From Erythrocercus mccallii (Eukaryota; Chordata; Aves; Passeriformes; Dicruridae): a stretch of 64,000 nt of DNA. Below the pieces are notes generated by a model. That model did no database searches. It was not told the DNA's origin and saw only the letters and a program-made list of their open reading frames with translations. The translations under genes and the position numbers were made by a program. Every line of letters starts with the position of its first letter. Positions within the stretch are counted from its first letter, which is position 1. The DNA lies in the NCBI GenBank assembly GCA_013397435.1, contig VZRG01000518.1, positions 353,813-417,812 of the forward strand, read 5' to 3'. Below are positions 1 through 14,700 of this stretch, piece after piece.

Positions 1-927
1 TGGCTCCCAATGTTCATATGTTTGGGTGTCTTTTCTGTGAACACTGCTTTAATAAATAAAATGTCAATTAGCATAGTTTAGTTCACAGCTGCCAAATTAA
101 TTCTCTTTTTAATGTACATTAATAAAAGCCAAAAACAATTGTTTATTGGGATGATGAGCTCCAGAGGAGCTTAGGTTCAGTTTCCAGACTTGCCACTGTG
201 TCTTTGAGCAGTCTCTGTGGCTCTGACCCATCAAAGACAGTTGAACTCAGTTGCAATCATGGTGAAGTTGCTAGAACACATCACCTGCCTTTTAGGTGAA
301 GCATGCAGTTGAGTGTCTTTGCTGAGTTAGGCCTACGAGCCCACTGCAGAGTGAGGACATAATGATGCTTCCTTGGCTCACAAGAGCTGTTCAAAGTAAA
401 ACCATTTATTCCTGGGGAAATGGTGTGTGTAGCTACTCATGGTCCCAACAGTGCTCCTCCTTTCTCTGCCGGCCCTGATCATGCTGTCAGTATCCAAGGT
501 GACAGGTTAAATTGGCTGTTTCTGCTCACTGCTTTTTTCTTTCATTTGCAATGACTCCTGTGAACTACAGAGTGGGAATGCTGTGAGAAAGGGAGCATCC
601 TGCTGAGGAGGGTAAAAGAGTAATAGAAAATGCATTTGATTTCTAAAATGTAATAACCAAGCAGTCTGGTTATCTCCTCGCTCCATCTCCTTCCATTGCT
701 GATCTGTCCTTAGGAGCTTCTTGCAGATTTTTTTGTTCCTCCTCCATTTTTATCTGTGTTTCAGTGCCTGTGAGTTCTGGATGGGTACAGTTATGGAAGC
801 TGTTCAGTAGGGTTGGTGTGTCAGATGTGTGAACACCTGCACAAAGCGGTTCCTTACAGTTTGACTTGCCAAGATGGCTGCTTAGCACCAGAGAGCTGCC
901 TTTAAGCTGTGTCTGTTTGTCTTTTAG
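1..927 (+). other. PDIA5: PDIA5 intron, 3' part
   Basis: This is intron sequence upstream of the first visible exon. No coding exon with usable splice sites was found. Positions about 165-240 faintly resemble the central part of a MIR-type SINE (a 'tttgagcagtctctgtg' stretch), but too weakly to call. The intron ends in a pyrimidine-rich tract and TTTTAG at 922-927. Confidence 0.75.
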
Positions 928-1064
928 CCCACAGGCACCTCAGCCACAGGCTCCAGAGACTCCCTGGGCAGATGAAGAAAATGTAGTTTATCACCTGACC
1001 GATGAGGACTTCGACAAGTTTATAGAAGATCATTCATCTGTGCTAGTGATGTTCCATGCACCGT
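928..1064 (+). CDS. PDIA5: PDIA5 exon: linker and start of the second-last thioredoxin domain
   Basis: The exon has acceptor cttttag ending at 927 and donor gtgagt at 1065. Its first base completes a split codon (phase 2), probably Asp in the PDIA5 linker. The exon then encodes 45 residues: a Pro/Gln-rich linker, ETPWADEE, the strand-helix stretch VVYHLTDEDFDKFI, and the core strand SSVLVMFHAP. The last base is the T of the active-site Trp codon, completed by the next exon. Most PDIs have a buried Glu six residues before the first active-site Cys; here that position is Met. The chosen acceptor makes the phase and the linker match known PDIA5 proteins. An alternative AG 6 bases or more downstream (934) would shorten the linker. 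Confidence 0.95.
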
Positions 1065-1394
1065 GTGAGTTTGTTTTCTCTTCTGTACTCTGAGCCAAAT
1101 GCTTGCTAACAAAATCTGTGATGTTTTTCCATGGAAGTTTCACAGAACCATGAACTCAAAAGTAGAGGCTTTTGTTGTTTGTGATGATTGTTAAATACAC
1201 AAGGCATGAAATGTTTGTCAAATTGCTGACTTCACATTTAGGATGATGTGCCCCTAGAAGAGGGGACACTTTGTAGGCTGAGTCTGAGGAGTCTAATGAT
1301 GCTTAAATAGTCTGGGTACTCCTCACTTTACAGCATAATTTCCCATTTTCAACTTCTCTTCAGTATTGTTTGCTTTCAAAGCAGAACTCTGGTT

Positions 1395-1525
1395 GATTGA
1401 ACAACTAACTCGAGAGCCCTGAGCTCCTGGGTTCTGGTCCATGGCTGCTGCCATGTCATTTTGAGCATTTTTTGTCCTCTGCTGCACTTTCTCTGGTGAT
1501 GTAAGGGGTGATTGTCATTATGTAT
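1395..1525 (+). repeat. MIR-like SINE fragment
   Basis: The stretch from 'gagagccctgagctcctgg' through 'ttttgagcattttttgtcc' to 'ctctggtgatgtaaggggtg' follows the order of the MIR tRNA-derived SINE core: the 'cctgggttc' box, the 'gaccttgagcaag' block, then 'ctgtaaaatgggg'. It is heavily diverged. Recognition is by eye only. Confidence 0.35.
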
Positions 1526-4500
1526 TGTGCCAAAACTAGACCTAAGTTTAGAAAGACCCCAGGACTTTTGATAACTAATGCAGAGTTGGTGGTCATACTA
1601 CTCATTGTTCTGCTGAGAATGCATTGAACTGATCTTTTTCATAACTTGAGGTTTTAACTTGACAAATAAAATGCAATGGGTTGCCTTCAGGAAGCTGTTC
1701 CAGCCACACTGCCCTCCTGCATGCTGTTGGGTGGAAGTGCATTAACCTCTTAGTTCACTGTGGATGTAACTTGTTTCAGCTACGTATCTAGTTTTTCCAA
1801 TTGTTTCTGTCTGTGATGGACAGTTCAGGCTTGAATCTGCTGCACTGTGACACAGGGCTTGTCTCCTCTTGCTGCTGTGCTGGCAGTAGTACTTGCGTGA
1901 GACATTCATTTTCAGGGGCATAGATTTAAAGGTTAGGACTCTGGAGGCAGACTCTGTGCTCACAGCTGAGGGTCTTGGCACAGAGTCTGAAATCCTGCTT
2001 CCCTTTAAGCCAGCGGGAGTTAGCTCCGAAATGCCTTTTTTGCAGGTCTGCTCATAAGACTCATTTGAAAAACATACCATAATGAATTTCCTCTGCCTGA
2101 TGAAATGTCTAAGAATCTGGTCCACTGAAGCAGGGGGACTGACTGCTGTTTTGTCACTGTGTTCCCTGGATTATTTGTACTAATGAAAGTGGGACCGGAG
2201 ATGAGTGCCTGGTCTGAAACCCCAAACACAAGTAGCAGAACTGATGAGGCCTGGTTTGCTCAGGAGTTATCCTTCATTACCCAAATACTTCCTTCCCCAG
2301 ATTTCCTTGCACCCCGGTGTGCAAGTGGCAGCATGGGCTGCTGCTCCTCGGCAGCTGTGTGCAGCTGAACAGCTGCTGCCAAGCACAAATGTAACTCCTG
2401 AGCTTCCCTCCTTTGCCTCTCTCTGCACAACGGCATGGGAGGAGTGTTTCCTCTCTCTCAACATGGTCACAGAGATTTAGTAGTACTTTAAATCTTTGCC
2501 TTTTTTTGAGTTTGGAAATGGGCAAAGGAGTCCGGTCATGTGTTTAGCAGGAGAAAGAGGGGGAAGAAACTAACAGTTGGCCCTGTAAAACTTATTCCTT
2601 TAAGAAGCCAGATTAAAAATAGATGAATACATACAACTGCAATCAAATTTTATAGTAAGTTAGTTTTAAATCTCAGTATGATTCTGTTTAGTTTTTAGTG
2701 GTTTTTTAGTATTTTCAAGAACACAGGTAACACAGTTTTAGGAGTAACAATATTGCATTAATTATTTTGAGAGTAGGAGTGCTTCCAGACAGGTATGTTT
2801 TGTACTAAGGGGCATTCTGCACCAAGGTACAGCCGTGCTTTGGCAAATGCTGTTTTAAAAGTAAATCAAATGCCTTAATTGGACTGTCACAATCTTCTGA
2901 TAACATTTTCCAGCTGCTCAGAATTGGGATAAAGAGTGTTCCTTGCTAGAACAACTTAGTTTTAAATGCAACTCAAATATTGGGCGTTTTATTTACATTC
3001 AGGTGGTAATGTTATGCCTACGTGCAGAATCCAGCTCGTACAAGTGTAAAAGATGTATGTTGGTAAGAATCCTCTCTGGGCATCCTCAGCAGAGAGTATG
3101 AGGCTTGCAAACTTATTAATGACAGACAACTATAATAAACAGTTATCTCCATGATTAAAAGCTCTTCTCTTAGCACTTCTTAAATGTGCTAATGGTGTCA
3201 CCTTATGAATATTAGGGGATAAATTATTCCAGTAAAAGAAGTGGTAAAACCAGTGAGCGTCTTACTTGTTTTAACCTTGGTAGCTCAGGCTGAGGAAGTT
3301 TTTTTCTAAATATTATGCATTAATAAAAAAAAAAAAGTTGAAACATATATAAAATAGGCTCATAACACAGGATATACTTCTGTCTAACTAAGAATAATCA
3401 AGGGGATTTCAGCACTGGCCTGGAATTAGCAAGTACTTAAAGTCCTGTGTCACCATGCAGCATACATGTGACTTGGGGTTTTTCTGGCACTGTTGTGCTT
3501 TAGCCTCAGCCACAGCTCAGCCCCACACGGCTGCTCCATCATGGTGGGATGGGGGAGAGTCTGAAAGGTAAAGCCAAGAAAAGTCATGGGTTTGTGAGAT
3601 AAAGGTAGTTTAATAAGCAAAAGCCATGTACAGGCAAACCAAAACAAGGAATTTATTCACTACTTTGCATTGACTGGCAGGTGCTTGACCATTCCCAGGA
3701 AAGCAGAGCTTTATCACACACAATGCTGACTTGGAAAGACAAACTCCATCACTCCAAATAGCCCCCGTCTCCCTCCTTCCCCAGTTCTATATGCTGAGCA
3801 CAACACCATATGGTCTGGGATATCTCTGTGGTCATTTGGGGGCAGCTTTCCTGGCTGTGTCCCCTGACATCTTGTGCACCCCCAGCCTCCTGGTGGTGGG
3901 GTGGAGTGAGGAGCAGGAGAGGTCTAGATTCTGTAAGCACTTTCCATCAACAGCGAAAACATCCCTAAGTTATTGTCACTAAGTTATTGTTCCCGGCACA
4001 AATCCAACTCATGGCTCAATATCAGCTACTGTGAAGAAAATAAACTCTATCCCAGCCCAGACCATCACACATACATGAGGAGCTGTTTTACTAGAAGAGA
4101 TTTTTTCAGTGATGCTTTAATTGCATATTCAGATGGCCAATGCATTAATAGAGTGTAGTATGAAAAGATGTGTGGGCAATTGGCAGCTTTTTATCTGCCC
4201 CCTGCCCCAAGTGCTGAAGATACAGCTGAACCAAACACATCCCAGGTAAATACCTGTGAACTGCACCATTAGGCACTGTGATGGATGTGGCCAGTTGGGT
4301 CTCCATACCTGTGGCTATTAATGATCATCCCTGAGGAGCACACTATAATTATTTACAATCAGTTGCACTTAGTAGTCCAGTCAAAGACATGGCAGCATTT
4401 TAAGTGCTGCCTAGCATAACTAAGTTCAAGGAGAGCAGCTAGTGTTTTTTAAACACCTCAGGAAGGTCTGCAGCATGCAACTTGCACCTCTTGGGATCAG

Positions 4501-7500
4501 AGACACCATACCTTTTGTACAGTAATTTATCACAGCCATTAAACAGAAGATGTGCTGCTTCAGGTCATTACTGCTGGCTCTGAGCAACGTGGGTGAGTGT
4601 GGGTGGGAAGGATGAGTTCACCCTGCTTTCGTTTCACAGGTCACTGGGGACACAGAGCAGGATTTCTAACCTTCTGAAACTCCTTTGTAAAGCCCTTAAG
4701 AGGATGTTCAATAAATCTGAATATTTAGCATAGGTAAACAGTGACCCAGCCAGTCAGGCTCTGAAGGCACACCCCCCCCAGCCATCTGTGAAGGGTGTGC
4801 AGTATTGTGCTCCTTACCTAAGCATTTTGCTGAAATTTCATAATTTCTGGTGGTGAGCTTAGTGTTATCCTGGATATATCCAGACTGGAGCCTTGCAGAC
4901 GTCTGAAGTGTTTTTTCAATATTTTATTGTACCCAAAAACTGGATTCTCATGCATTGTACAAAAGTACAAAGAAAGAGCCCTCCCTCCCAAAGGATTTGG
5001 AGTTCTTACTTGGATTGTTTGTATTTGGTAACATGAGATAGCAGTTAAGGTAGCAGGCCTATTTCTGAGTCTATAACAAAGGATTTATTGCACCAACCAA
5101 AGTTATTTCTGTACTGAAACATAACTAAAGGCACCATTGCTGATTGTGATAAGCTTCTGCTAGCAATGAGAATAAAGCCTCCATGTCTGTATGTGCTTCT
5201 TGATAACTGTGCCTGCAGCTGATCAATTTATTTAGATGCCCAAGATGACAGCTGGGTTCTGAATGTCTCTAAATATGGGTTATGCTGCCAGTCAAGTGTT
5301 GTTAAATGCTTTAGTGTCATGGGTACTCACTGGGACTTAAAATGCTCCTGAGTCACTTGATCATGAAAAAAAAGCCCTGTTTATGTTTTCATTTTCTTCA
5401 TCAAACTGTTTGCTGAGTCCAGTGCAGTTTTTAAAATCATTCTGTCCAAAATATTTGCCAAATTAGTGAGGATTGCAGTCTTTCTGACTGTTTTGTTGAA
5501 GGAATAAACCCCCTACACATTTATCCTTTCTACATTTTCCTTAGCATTTTTCTCCAAATCACATCTCAGTCTCAAAATAAACCCAACCAAGTCACTGATA
5601 AGTCAATTCATGTGCCTCTGAAAGGTGCTTAAAGTCCGGGATTGAAATTCAAGTCAACTCAGAAATGGTTTCTGGAAGTGTCTGCTGTTCACGCACAGGA
5701 GTTACTTTTCATTAGGCTTTGTTAACACAAGTGACACTGCTAATGTTTCAAAGGATACCTGTTCTTGCAGACTCATGCAGAATAATGTCCTGGTGCCACT
5801 GTGAGCTGCAGCCTTCCCCTGTACCTTCAGCAAGCACAGATCTGAGGAGTCTCTGATGCTGGTGGCTGTAGTCAGTCACCCCAGATGTTTGCTTGGGGCT
5901 GCTTTGCCCTCCCTCATACCCCATTAGCCAAAGTTTGTGGTCAGTACTGATGCCAGAGGTAACAAACAGGAGATAAAAGTGCTATGACTGTACTGTTAGT
6001 GTGAGTGTGGATTTACTTTTTAAAGGATTAAACAATTAAAATGTTCTCCTGCAACATTTCTTCCTTGTATGTGAGCTTAAATTCAGGTTAAATCTGTGTT
6101 CTTCCCAGTCCTCTTCATAGGGCTCCTTCAGAGACTATATAAGCTGATTGCAGGACTTAAGGTTAGAAAAAATGTCAATATACTTAGTAGGGTCTTGGAG
6201 CCGTTGTGGTTTTCCTCCATTGATAAAGAGGGAAAGCAGGGAAAATGCAGCCTAATAGACCTTTGCTTGCTTCCTCCCAGTGGAAGGGAGTGCAAAAATA
6301 AACCTTGAAATGATAAAGTGCACCACAGTTTTCATGTGATGTTGAAATGTCCATGAAATTCCTTTCCTGTCCTCGGATATTTTCTCTCCCTTTATAAACC
6401 AGCCCAATAAATTATGCAGTTGCTGCTTTCCAATGTCAGCTATTCATCTGTTCAGGGTTTTAATTGCACAGGGAGTGGCTTTATCAATTTAGCTTTGAAA
6501 AACAGCTTTTCACACCCTTCCCTCCTCCCTCCAGTGCATTTAAACCCAAGGTTTTAAGCGACTTTGTGAACTCATTCTTAAGAATCCCAAGCAATTAGCC
6601 CAGTACAAGAAGAAGGCCTCAGCTTCTAACCAAGTGGTGAACTTGGCTCTCTCCCTGCCAGCACACCATCACTGGTTTCAGTGGCCTTGTTTTTGTTTCT
6701 TACTGCTGCATGTGGTGAGATTGGGATGAGATTGCTCACTTTAAATATGAAGCAAAGTGAACCTAAAATGCATGCACAAAATCAAATCTATTTTTTCAAA
6801 CCATGTTTTACAACTATAAATAAATAAGTCTCCCTTTCAGAGCCCCACTGGTTCCTTTTGGAAGCAAGCTGTGTTGCTGTGAGCTCTAATTGGGATGTCT
6901 GTTGGCAGCATCAACATAAAGGCCACAAGTTGAAAAGGCTGAAGAATAATCTACTCTGCAGCCTGAAAAAAATGGCTTTTCTAGTACGGGTCAGCAGCAG
7001 CCTAACATTGGCAGCCTGTGATAAATAAAGAAATTAAATTACTTATAAATAAATAAAGTTTTTCTATGCTATTTCATGATTCAATCAAAGATTTTTTTTT
7101 AAATGTCAACCAACGCAGTTGTTCCAGCAGAGGTTAAAGGCTTCTGGGTTATCCAAACATCCAGCAGCACTTTCATTTGCTCCTGTCTTATACAACATTT
7201 GTGATTTTCAAAATAAAATACTGGTTGTGTCCAGTGGCTACGTAGAGAGCCTTTGGCATCTGTCTTCTGATGTAGAGGCTCTGGGATAAAGGCACACAGT
7301 AGGTAGCTGGGAAGCTGCTTTTGGTGTACCTGTGCAGGTCTGGATTACTGGAAGTTTGTAGTGTGTAAGGCAGGTTGAGCACCTGGAATCTGGTCAGATG
7401 CCATATCCCTATGATGCAGGGGCATATACTAGCCAATAGGAAGCCACACGAGGAGACGTTTATGTGTCAGGGTGCTTGCTGTGGGCTCAGTCCTGTTCAT

Positions 7501-8589
7501 ACCAGACCCTGTGAAAATGTTCTTGTTTCAGAGTAATGAGTGAAAGCTTTGAACAAGTCAAACTTTCTGGGCTGTTATGTGGGTCACAGACAGTGGCTGT
7601 CTCTGGTGGGATTTTGGTGGAGCAATGCAGATGTCAAGGTGGACTGTTGCAGTGCCCACATCACCGAAAACTGAATTGTTGTGTAAGGGCACTTGGATGA
7701 TGAATGTTGCTGTTTAAGAGTCTGGACAGATTGTTGAAGAGAAAAGATCTGCTTCTATTTCAGAATCATGTTTTCTGACTCTCTATGTCCCATAGGCTCC
7801 TAATTTTAATGTTGCCTTAGTGTATCTTTAATGGAATGTATAATAAAATGCTTCCCTGTACAAGCATAAATTGTGCCAACTTTCTGTGCATTGTATGTAT
7901 GTGCTTCTCAGCTGAACATTCCTGGCAGGCTTCTGGAGCAGATACATTCTTCATGTAAACCAGTGAGAAATTGGTACATTCTTGGCTTCAGAATCTGCTT
8001 CCACTGAGATGAGCAAGTCCTGACTGTTGATTTCAGAGAGAGGAGGCCTGGGACACAGACTAGGTTCTTCATTATTTAAATGCATGGAAGTCTCCAACAA
8101 GGTGTTGCTTGATACTACATATATTTGAATATCACCAAAAATCTTAGGGAGTGTAAACGGTTCAGCATAGCGACCTGCCAGTGCAGTGACCTGTCTCATT
8201 AAACTAATTACAGAAATTATTTTCAGGGAGATTTAATCACACACTGAAACAGAAGGTCTTGGAAAGACAGCAAACCAGCAAAATGAAGAACCTGACAAGG
8301 ATTTTTCCTTTAATGACAATACCACTCAAGTTTCTCAAGGATGTAAAAATAAAAATCAATATGGGTTTTTAGTAATACTTAATATAAATAGGAATATGAA
8401 GAGTATAAGAATCCTGATAATTATCTTGTGCAGTAAAACTTGGTAGGATACCTAATGAAAGGGGTGAAGACAGTAATGACTGAAACCATTGTCTCTTTTT
8501 TGTCAATCTTCTGATACTGGAGCACACAGTTCATATGGGATTATTGTCTCTTTGAAGCAGTTTGTGCTCTTTGAGCAGGGTATGGTCAT

Positions 8590-8760
8590 AAAAAAGGATG
8601 ATCCAGTGATAAAAGTGATAGCCTTGGCCTGGAGATGTAAAAGTTTAGTTCTTTGCCTTGCTTTGATTTGTACAGTCACGACCCAAGTCACTAAATATTT
8701 GTCTCGGTTTCCAACCTGTGAAGTGGAGATAACATTTCACCTTGTGTGGGAGTTTTATCT
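8590..8760 (+). repeat. MIR-like SINE fragment
   Basis: The order 'agccttggcctgg', 'ctttgccttgctttgatttg', 'acccaagtcactaaatattt', 'cggtttccaacctgtgaag', 'tggagataacattt' matches the MIR core and its conserved 3' block (…aagtcacttaacct…cagtttcc…ctgtaaaatggggataat…). It explains much of the 144-codon open frame at 8,489-8,923, which I do not call as a gene. Confidence 0.5.
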
Positions 8761-11700
8761 AGCAAACCATGGCCAGACTGCAAGCTGCTCCAGTATTGCA
8801 GGAATTGAGATATGGAAGGCGTATGAGCACTGCAAAATCTTGATTAACGTGAAGGAAGTAGGATTTTGCCTTTGGTGTTCCCTGGCTTGTGGCAGACACC
8901 AGTTTTTTGGCCCCCAATTTTAGGAAACCCCATCTGCCACTGGGTGAGCACAGAGCTCAGACAAGATTATCTCAGCTGGAGTTGATGACTCGCAACCTGG
9001 TTGCAGCTCATGCCAGAACTAAAAGGAGGAGTGTTGACTTGCTCTGGTTCAGTGTCACAACAGGAAGTGGCAAACGTGGGATGTTTTGGGCTGCTCTACC
9101 TTTGGGCTGGATCTTGACTTGCTCTGTGGCATGATGCTGTTCCCGGGGCATGATGTGTGCATTGAGTAACTTACTTGGTAGCAGTCGTGGGTGTTGAGCA
9201 GAATGCAGGGTAGAAGTAAAGGAGCAAGGAAAGGAGACAAAATGTGGATATTTGGGGGTTGTGAAATTTGGGAGGTTTGTTCGAAATGCATAGCTGTATG
9301 CTCATCTCCAATTGGGAGCAATTACTTTCTCTATTAAAGAAGACATTTGCAAAGGCTATTCCAATCAGAAAAAAAGCTTCATGTGAATGTGTGGCAGGTG
9401 GTGTGAAGGGAACATTAGTTTCTTTGGGGCTTTGCTGCCTCATTTCTCACATTATTATTGCCTTTCCTCTCTCCTAACAAGTCCTTATCGACTGACTCAG
9501 CCTGTGACATAAGAGTAGCTGCTGGAGCACCAAGGAGCAGCTGAGAGGTGACAACTGAAGAGAGACTGGCCTCATTCTCTGAGTGTTTGTTGTAGGTTAT
9601 TTAGGTGTTCAGAGGGGTCTTTTAGAGGACTTAGGTAATTCTAGCTGTTAAAAATCCACATTTGAGTGCATGAATTGGGTGAATGTCCTCCCGGCAAGCT
9701 TGACCCCAGTGTACATATAAGCCCTTAATGCTCTTGTGAGTTCTGATAGGAGTGAAGCATAATTTATTTTATAGGTTTACTTTGCTTGCCTCTAATGATG
9801 GGGTAACAGTAGGAATTAGCTTTAAGAATTAGACTCCAGGTTTATTTTTTCCTGAAATAAATTAATCCTTGCTTGGATAAGCTCAATATACTGTGCAGGG
9901 CTCTGGTTAGGAAAGTGCCTTACAGTATCTCTGCTACCTCAGTCATTAACCGTGGAGTTTTCATTGTCAAGTTTATCTTCCTAAACTTTATGGCTTCAAC
10001 TTTTATTCTGTGAAAGGTAGAGAATTTATATAAAGGGCAAATAGTGAACAGAGACACCTAGAGTGAAAGATTGCTTGCCTGCCTGTCTGCTCCTTGTGCC
10101 CTTTCAGATGGTGAGTTGGCAAGTGATGCCATTTTTCTGAGTTACTAATAAATGGATCCATTGCTTGGACACTGAGGCATTGTGCTGATGGTGGAGCTGT
10201 GTTTACTGGGGTTCTGACTGCTTGTGATTGGCAACTGTGCCAGCACACTTCTCCTAAACAGGTGAATAGATCTCAGCTGGGTGCCACCTCTGCTGTGATT
10301 CTGGACAAAAACGGTGCATTCTGCATAGTATCTCTTCTTGATACATGACTTTTCCAGATATCTTCACAGTAATATTCAATGTCACCATTCCTTTTAACCC
10401 TCCTGCCCCATGAGCTTGAGTTCATTGGGATGTACCCTTCTTAGGAAGATCTCTTTGCATGGCATCTATTTTGCTAATGTCTTACACAAATAGGAAATAA
10501 TTCACAGGTTATGCTGTTTTTGTGAGTTGAACATTCAAAGCTCTTTCATCTCACTTGTGTTCTCTGGCATTTTCATTGCTAAATCCAAAGCATAAATCTT
10601 CCATAGTAGGGTAAGAGCGTGAGGGAAAGCAGTGCAACTTCTCTTCCCTCCAAGGATAAAATTTTATTGTTCACCTGGCAATGGAGAAGGGGGAGAATCT
10701 TTATTGGATGTAAAATAATTCTGGCTTAATTGAGAAGGAAACCTTCTGGTGGTATTTTTCATAAACTCTCAACAATTTCACCTTAAGGCAACCATGCTGT
10801 TGTCTCACATTTCAATAGGGGAAGATTAATTTTCAACACCTACTCAGGGCCATGTTCCTCAGAGCTGGTGTAGGAAGTGTAATTCATATCTCCCAATGCC
10901 AGCTGATCCACCTTCCTTTACTTCTTTTCCCTCCCAAGAGGGATGGTAGGAGGCACCATCATCTCCCAACACTGACTTCTACACTTGCACCAGAGTCTTG
11001 AGTGAGAGCGTATATATATACAGTTTTGGTATATACATGCAGTGTAATCTCCCATAGCCGGAAGCTGAAACCACCTTTGGAATGAAAATAAGGAACCATG
11101 TGATTTTTTGGGTTTAGTTTATTTTACATAAAGATGATGATTAACTTGGAGGTTGTTCTGGATGTGTGCTGGAGTCTGTGCTGTGCAGGTGGGGTATATT
11201 TTTTCAAAGGCTGCTTTCAGGAGTCCAGCTCAGCCACAGCCCCCTGTGGGCTCAGAAGCAGAGAACGCACACTGAGGGCAGAAATCTCTCTCCCTGCCTG
11301 ACTCCCAGGAATCCCTGGGAGGCAGCAGCCTCTGGCTGACAATAGCCTTGTAGAATATTCACCCTTTCCCCTGAGCCTGAGTCAGAAGAAGATACACTCC
11401 AGTGTGACCAGAAGTAAAGGCAGAAGTGTGTGTTGTGCAGTTCACCAGAGCTGCTGTCTTTTAAATCCCATGGAGGCAGCCTGCAGGACCCCCTCCATGT
11501 TTGCCCCCCTGTGCTGAGCCTTCTCCTGCCCAGGGCTGTTGCTGGCTAAAGGTGGCTCTTATGCCAGAGCTGTGAATGCAGCACTGGTGCAGACAGCGTT
11601 CCTGGAGGATACGTTTAGTTAAACTCTCTTCTCAGCTTGATCTGATTTATGGAATGCATCCGACTATCTTTTTTAAAAATAAGTAAATAGTTTTAACTCA

Positions 11701-14700
11701 TACTACAGCTGTCTCAAACTGTTATGAGTCTTCTCCTGAGCAGTTTCAGTAATGCTGGCAGGGAAGAAGTTATGCTACCATAGAAAAGACAGGATGGTGT
11801 CTGGGTTTGGGTCACTACCACCTCAGCAAAGTCATAGGGACAGGAGAAAGAGTGACCAATTTGTAATGATTTTGTGCTCCAACTTCACACTGAAGGGCTC
11901 CTGGAAGCAGGCAGAGACTTTCTTCTGTGTGCCCATGCTGGGATTGGATTTGCACAGCTCATTGCACGCACAGATTGCCTGTGGTAATGCCAGTGAGCTG
12001 GTGATAACAGCGGGGCTGGGTCACTGCAGTGCTCTGGGATGAACTGTGCAGCCCACGCAGCCACGGTGCTCAGCTGCAACCGCAGCAGCGTGGCATGACT
12101 GCAATAATCCAAACTGCTGAAGTATTTTCCTTCTAATTCTGTATTTCTAGTTCCTCAGAGTCTTTTCCAGACTGACCTTTCATAGACTTTGTCTTTTGTA
12201 AAGCCGTAAAGCTGTTTTCTTGTCACTGATCTCTAAGCAATGTAATGCCTGGTGGAATCAAACCTACCTTTAAAAATACAATATTGGGGGTGGGGTGTGG
12301 ATTTCAGTATGTGTGCACACATTTCTAGCTGTTGGAAATTTGAATTCAAGATTGAATTAATGTTAAACATATTGAACATGCACCTCTTATAAGAAAGCAT
12401 CAAGTCTTGAAAGTGGTTGTCTTTAACTATCTGGAATTTTACCTGGTGTGTGCAGTGCTGCTGGTGAGATGATGAATGGTTTGGTGGGAGTAAGTACCCA
12501 GAGGGAAAAGATTGTGCAAAATTCTTTGAGTTCCTGATCCTTCCTAAGGTGATTCCTTTTTTTGTTTCTTTTTATTTTTTGGGGTTTTTTTTCATTCATG
12601 GAGATCGTGGCATGGCCTCACTGCTCTGACCATTGTGACTGTTAAGTGAACATGCAACGAACATGACTGCAAATTCATACCTGTGATTGTGGGGAGAAAC
12701 AGCTGCTTTTGTCATCCTCCCTCCCTGCCAAATTTGTGGATGATTTTCCATCAGATGTCTGCAATGCAGATGGCTAAATTATGCAAGGGAGTCTGCAGCT
12801 GTTGTAGTTTATGCTCTCCTACACTGGTGAAGGAACTGTAGATTGCCTCATGTCAGACCTGAGAGATCCTCTTTTACATGATGCGTAAGAAGTCTTTGCA
12901 TGTTTCAGACTTCCGTGGCAGAAGAGAATACGTTTGTGTTTTTGCATGGGTGATAAGAGGGCTGGCTGGGATTTGTGTGTCCTTGCTGTGGCTGCAAGGA
13001 CTGTGTCTCCCCTGCTCCATGTAGATACTTCTGCTTTTATATGTAGGGATGCAAGGTCAAAGCTAACAATGTTAACTTGTAAGAACTGGCTATTCTGCTG
13101 TTTTCAGAGGTCACTGCTCCTTAGGGATTAAGAATGGAGAAACCAATGGTGTTATCCCCAGGTGTAAAATGTTTAGAGAGCCAAGGTGCATCTGAATTTT
13201 TTTTGCTTTCTTTTCTTTTCTTGAAGTTGTCTGTAAATCTTCTACGAGTGTATTCTGAACTGCCAGTGGCCCACTTGCTGAAAGCAGGACATGTTTTGTG
13301 CTTCAAATTCTTTTTCTCATCAGGCTAATGGAGGTATTTTTGGTATGCAGCTAGATGGATATAGACTTGGCACGATATGACAAATAACTGGTACATGATA
13401 ACAGTATTCGAGCAGTCTGTTGATGACAGAAATGTAATGATTCTTTAAAATCTTTATTTGCAATTTAGTTTACCTCTAGGGTTCTTGATGTCAGAAATTG
13501 CTTCTTCACAACTGCTTGGATGTTGTCTTTTATCTCTTGCTTGTCACGCACACTTCAGATCCTCAGACAATGTTGTCTTGAAATGAGAGGACACAGCCGA
13601 AAGCATGGTGTTTATTTATATAGTCATAATAACCTGAAAGAAGCAAACAGTGAATGACAGAGAGAAACAGATTTATATTCTTGGGACATCACTAAGATAG
13701 CATATGCAGGAGCTTAGCTGGAGCTGCCTCGCTGGTTTTCTTCCTGTAAGACCTGGTTTTAACAGTAGAAGTACTTGCATTAGTTCATTTCAGAAAAGGT
13801 TTGGAGCAGCTGTGTTGCAAGTTTTTGCCATGGTGCCAAACAGGTTGCTATAGACAAATACAGCTATTTCCTTGGGAAGAGAGTTGCTTGGTACGTTTGT
13901 TAGGCTTTCCTTTGTCCGTGTGCTGCTCACCCTTTCACTTCAGCACTGCTCTGTCCACACTTGGCCTTTACCTCTACATTTGCATATGGTCACACTCTGC
14001 AGAGGACAAAGTGCTGAGCAAGTGTTGTCCTCTGCCCTGCAGTGGGATCCTGGAGGGAGGTGACTTGTCTGCACCGAGGTGACGTGGGGTCCTTTGGTCA
14101 CCACTGTCTGGGGTTGCAGCTGAGCTAAGCTGTGTGACAGTGACTACACCAAAGGAAGGAGCTGCTTATCTGCCCATCCGCGCAGTGCAAGTGAGAAGAT
14201 TAATTATAAATAAACTGGGAAAGCAGAATTTGTGCTTCATTTAGACATCTGTTTTAAAAATGGTTAGCAAAGGTGCATACCAGATGTCCTAGCACTGATT
14301 GTTGTAAGTTTTGACTTCTTTTCCCCTGCTTGTAACACTTCCTTTTTGCTTATCTGTGTGTTCTTTCTATCTGAGCCTTGGCCCTAGCAGCCTGGGGCTC
14401 CAAGAGGAGCAAGATAAGGTGTGAGAGGTCAGAGGAACTGTCCTGCACTGGTCAGCAGAACCAGGCACTGAACCTGGACTGGTTTCTGCTGCCAGATGGA
14501 GAGTAACTCTGTCTTGCACCTCTGGAGCAGCTGCTTGTCTTCTGTAAGAAAAGATTGGGACTGTGGGAGTCCTGTTGGATAGACACACAGGACCCTTGGG
14601 CGTTCTCACCAGCCATGACCCACAGAGGCTCAGAGGATGGCAGTGCTTGGAGTAGGCACAGGACATCCTTGTGTTGACTGCAGCCCTTCTTCTCACCTGG

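Noticed and set aside
670..888. 72-codon minus-strand ORF with a MEEEQKNLQEAPKD-like stretch
   Set aside because: The Pro-Lys-Asp end looks superficially like a PDIA5 linker, but it is on the opposite strand and inside an intron.
8489..8923. 144-codon + strand ORF
   Set aside because: It overlaps a MIR-like SINE, has no family similarity I recognise, and is not flanked by splice sites in the PDIA5 frame.
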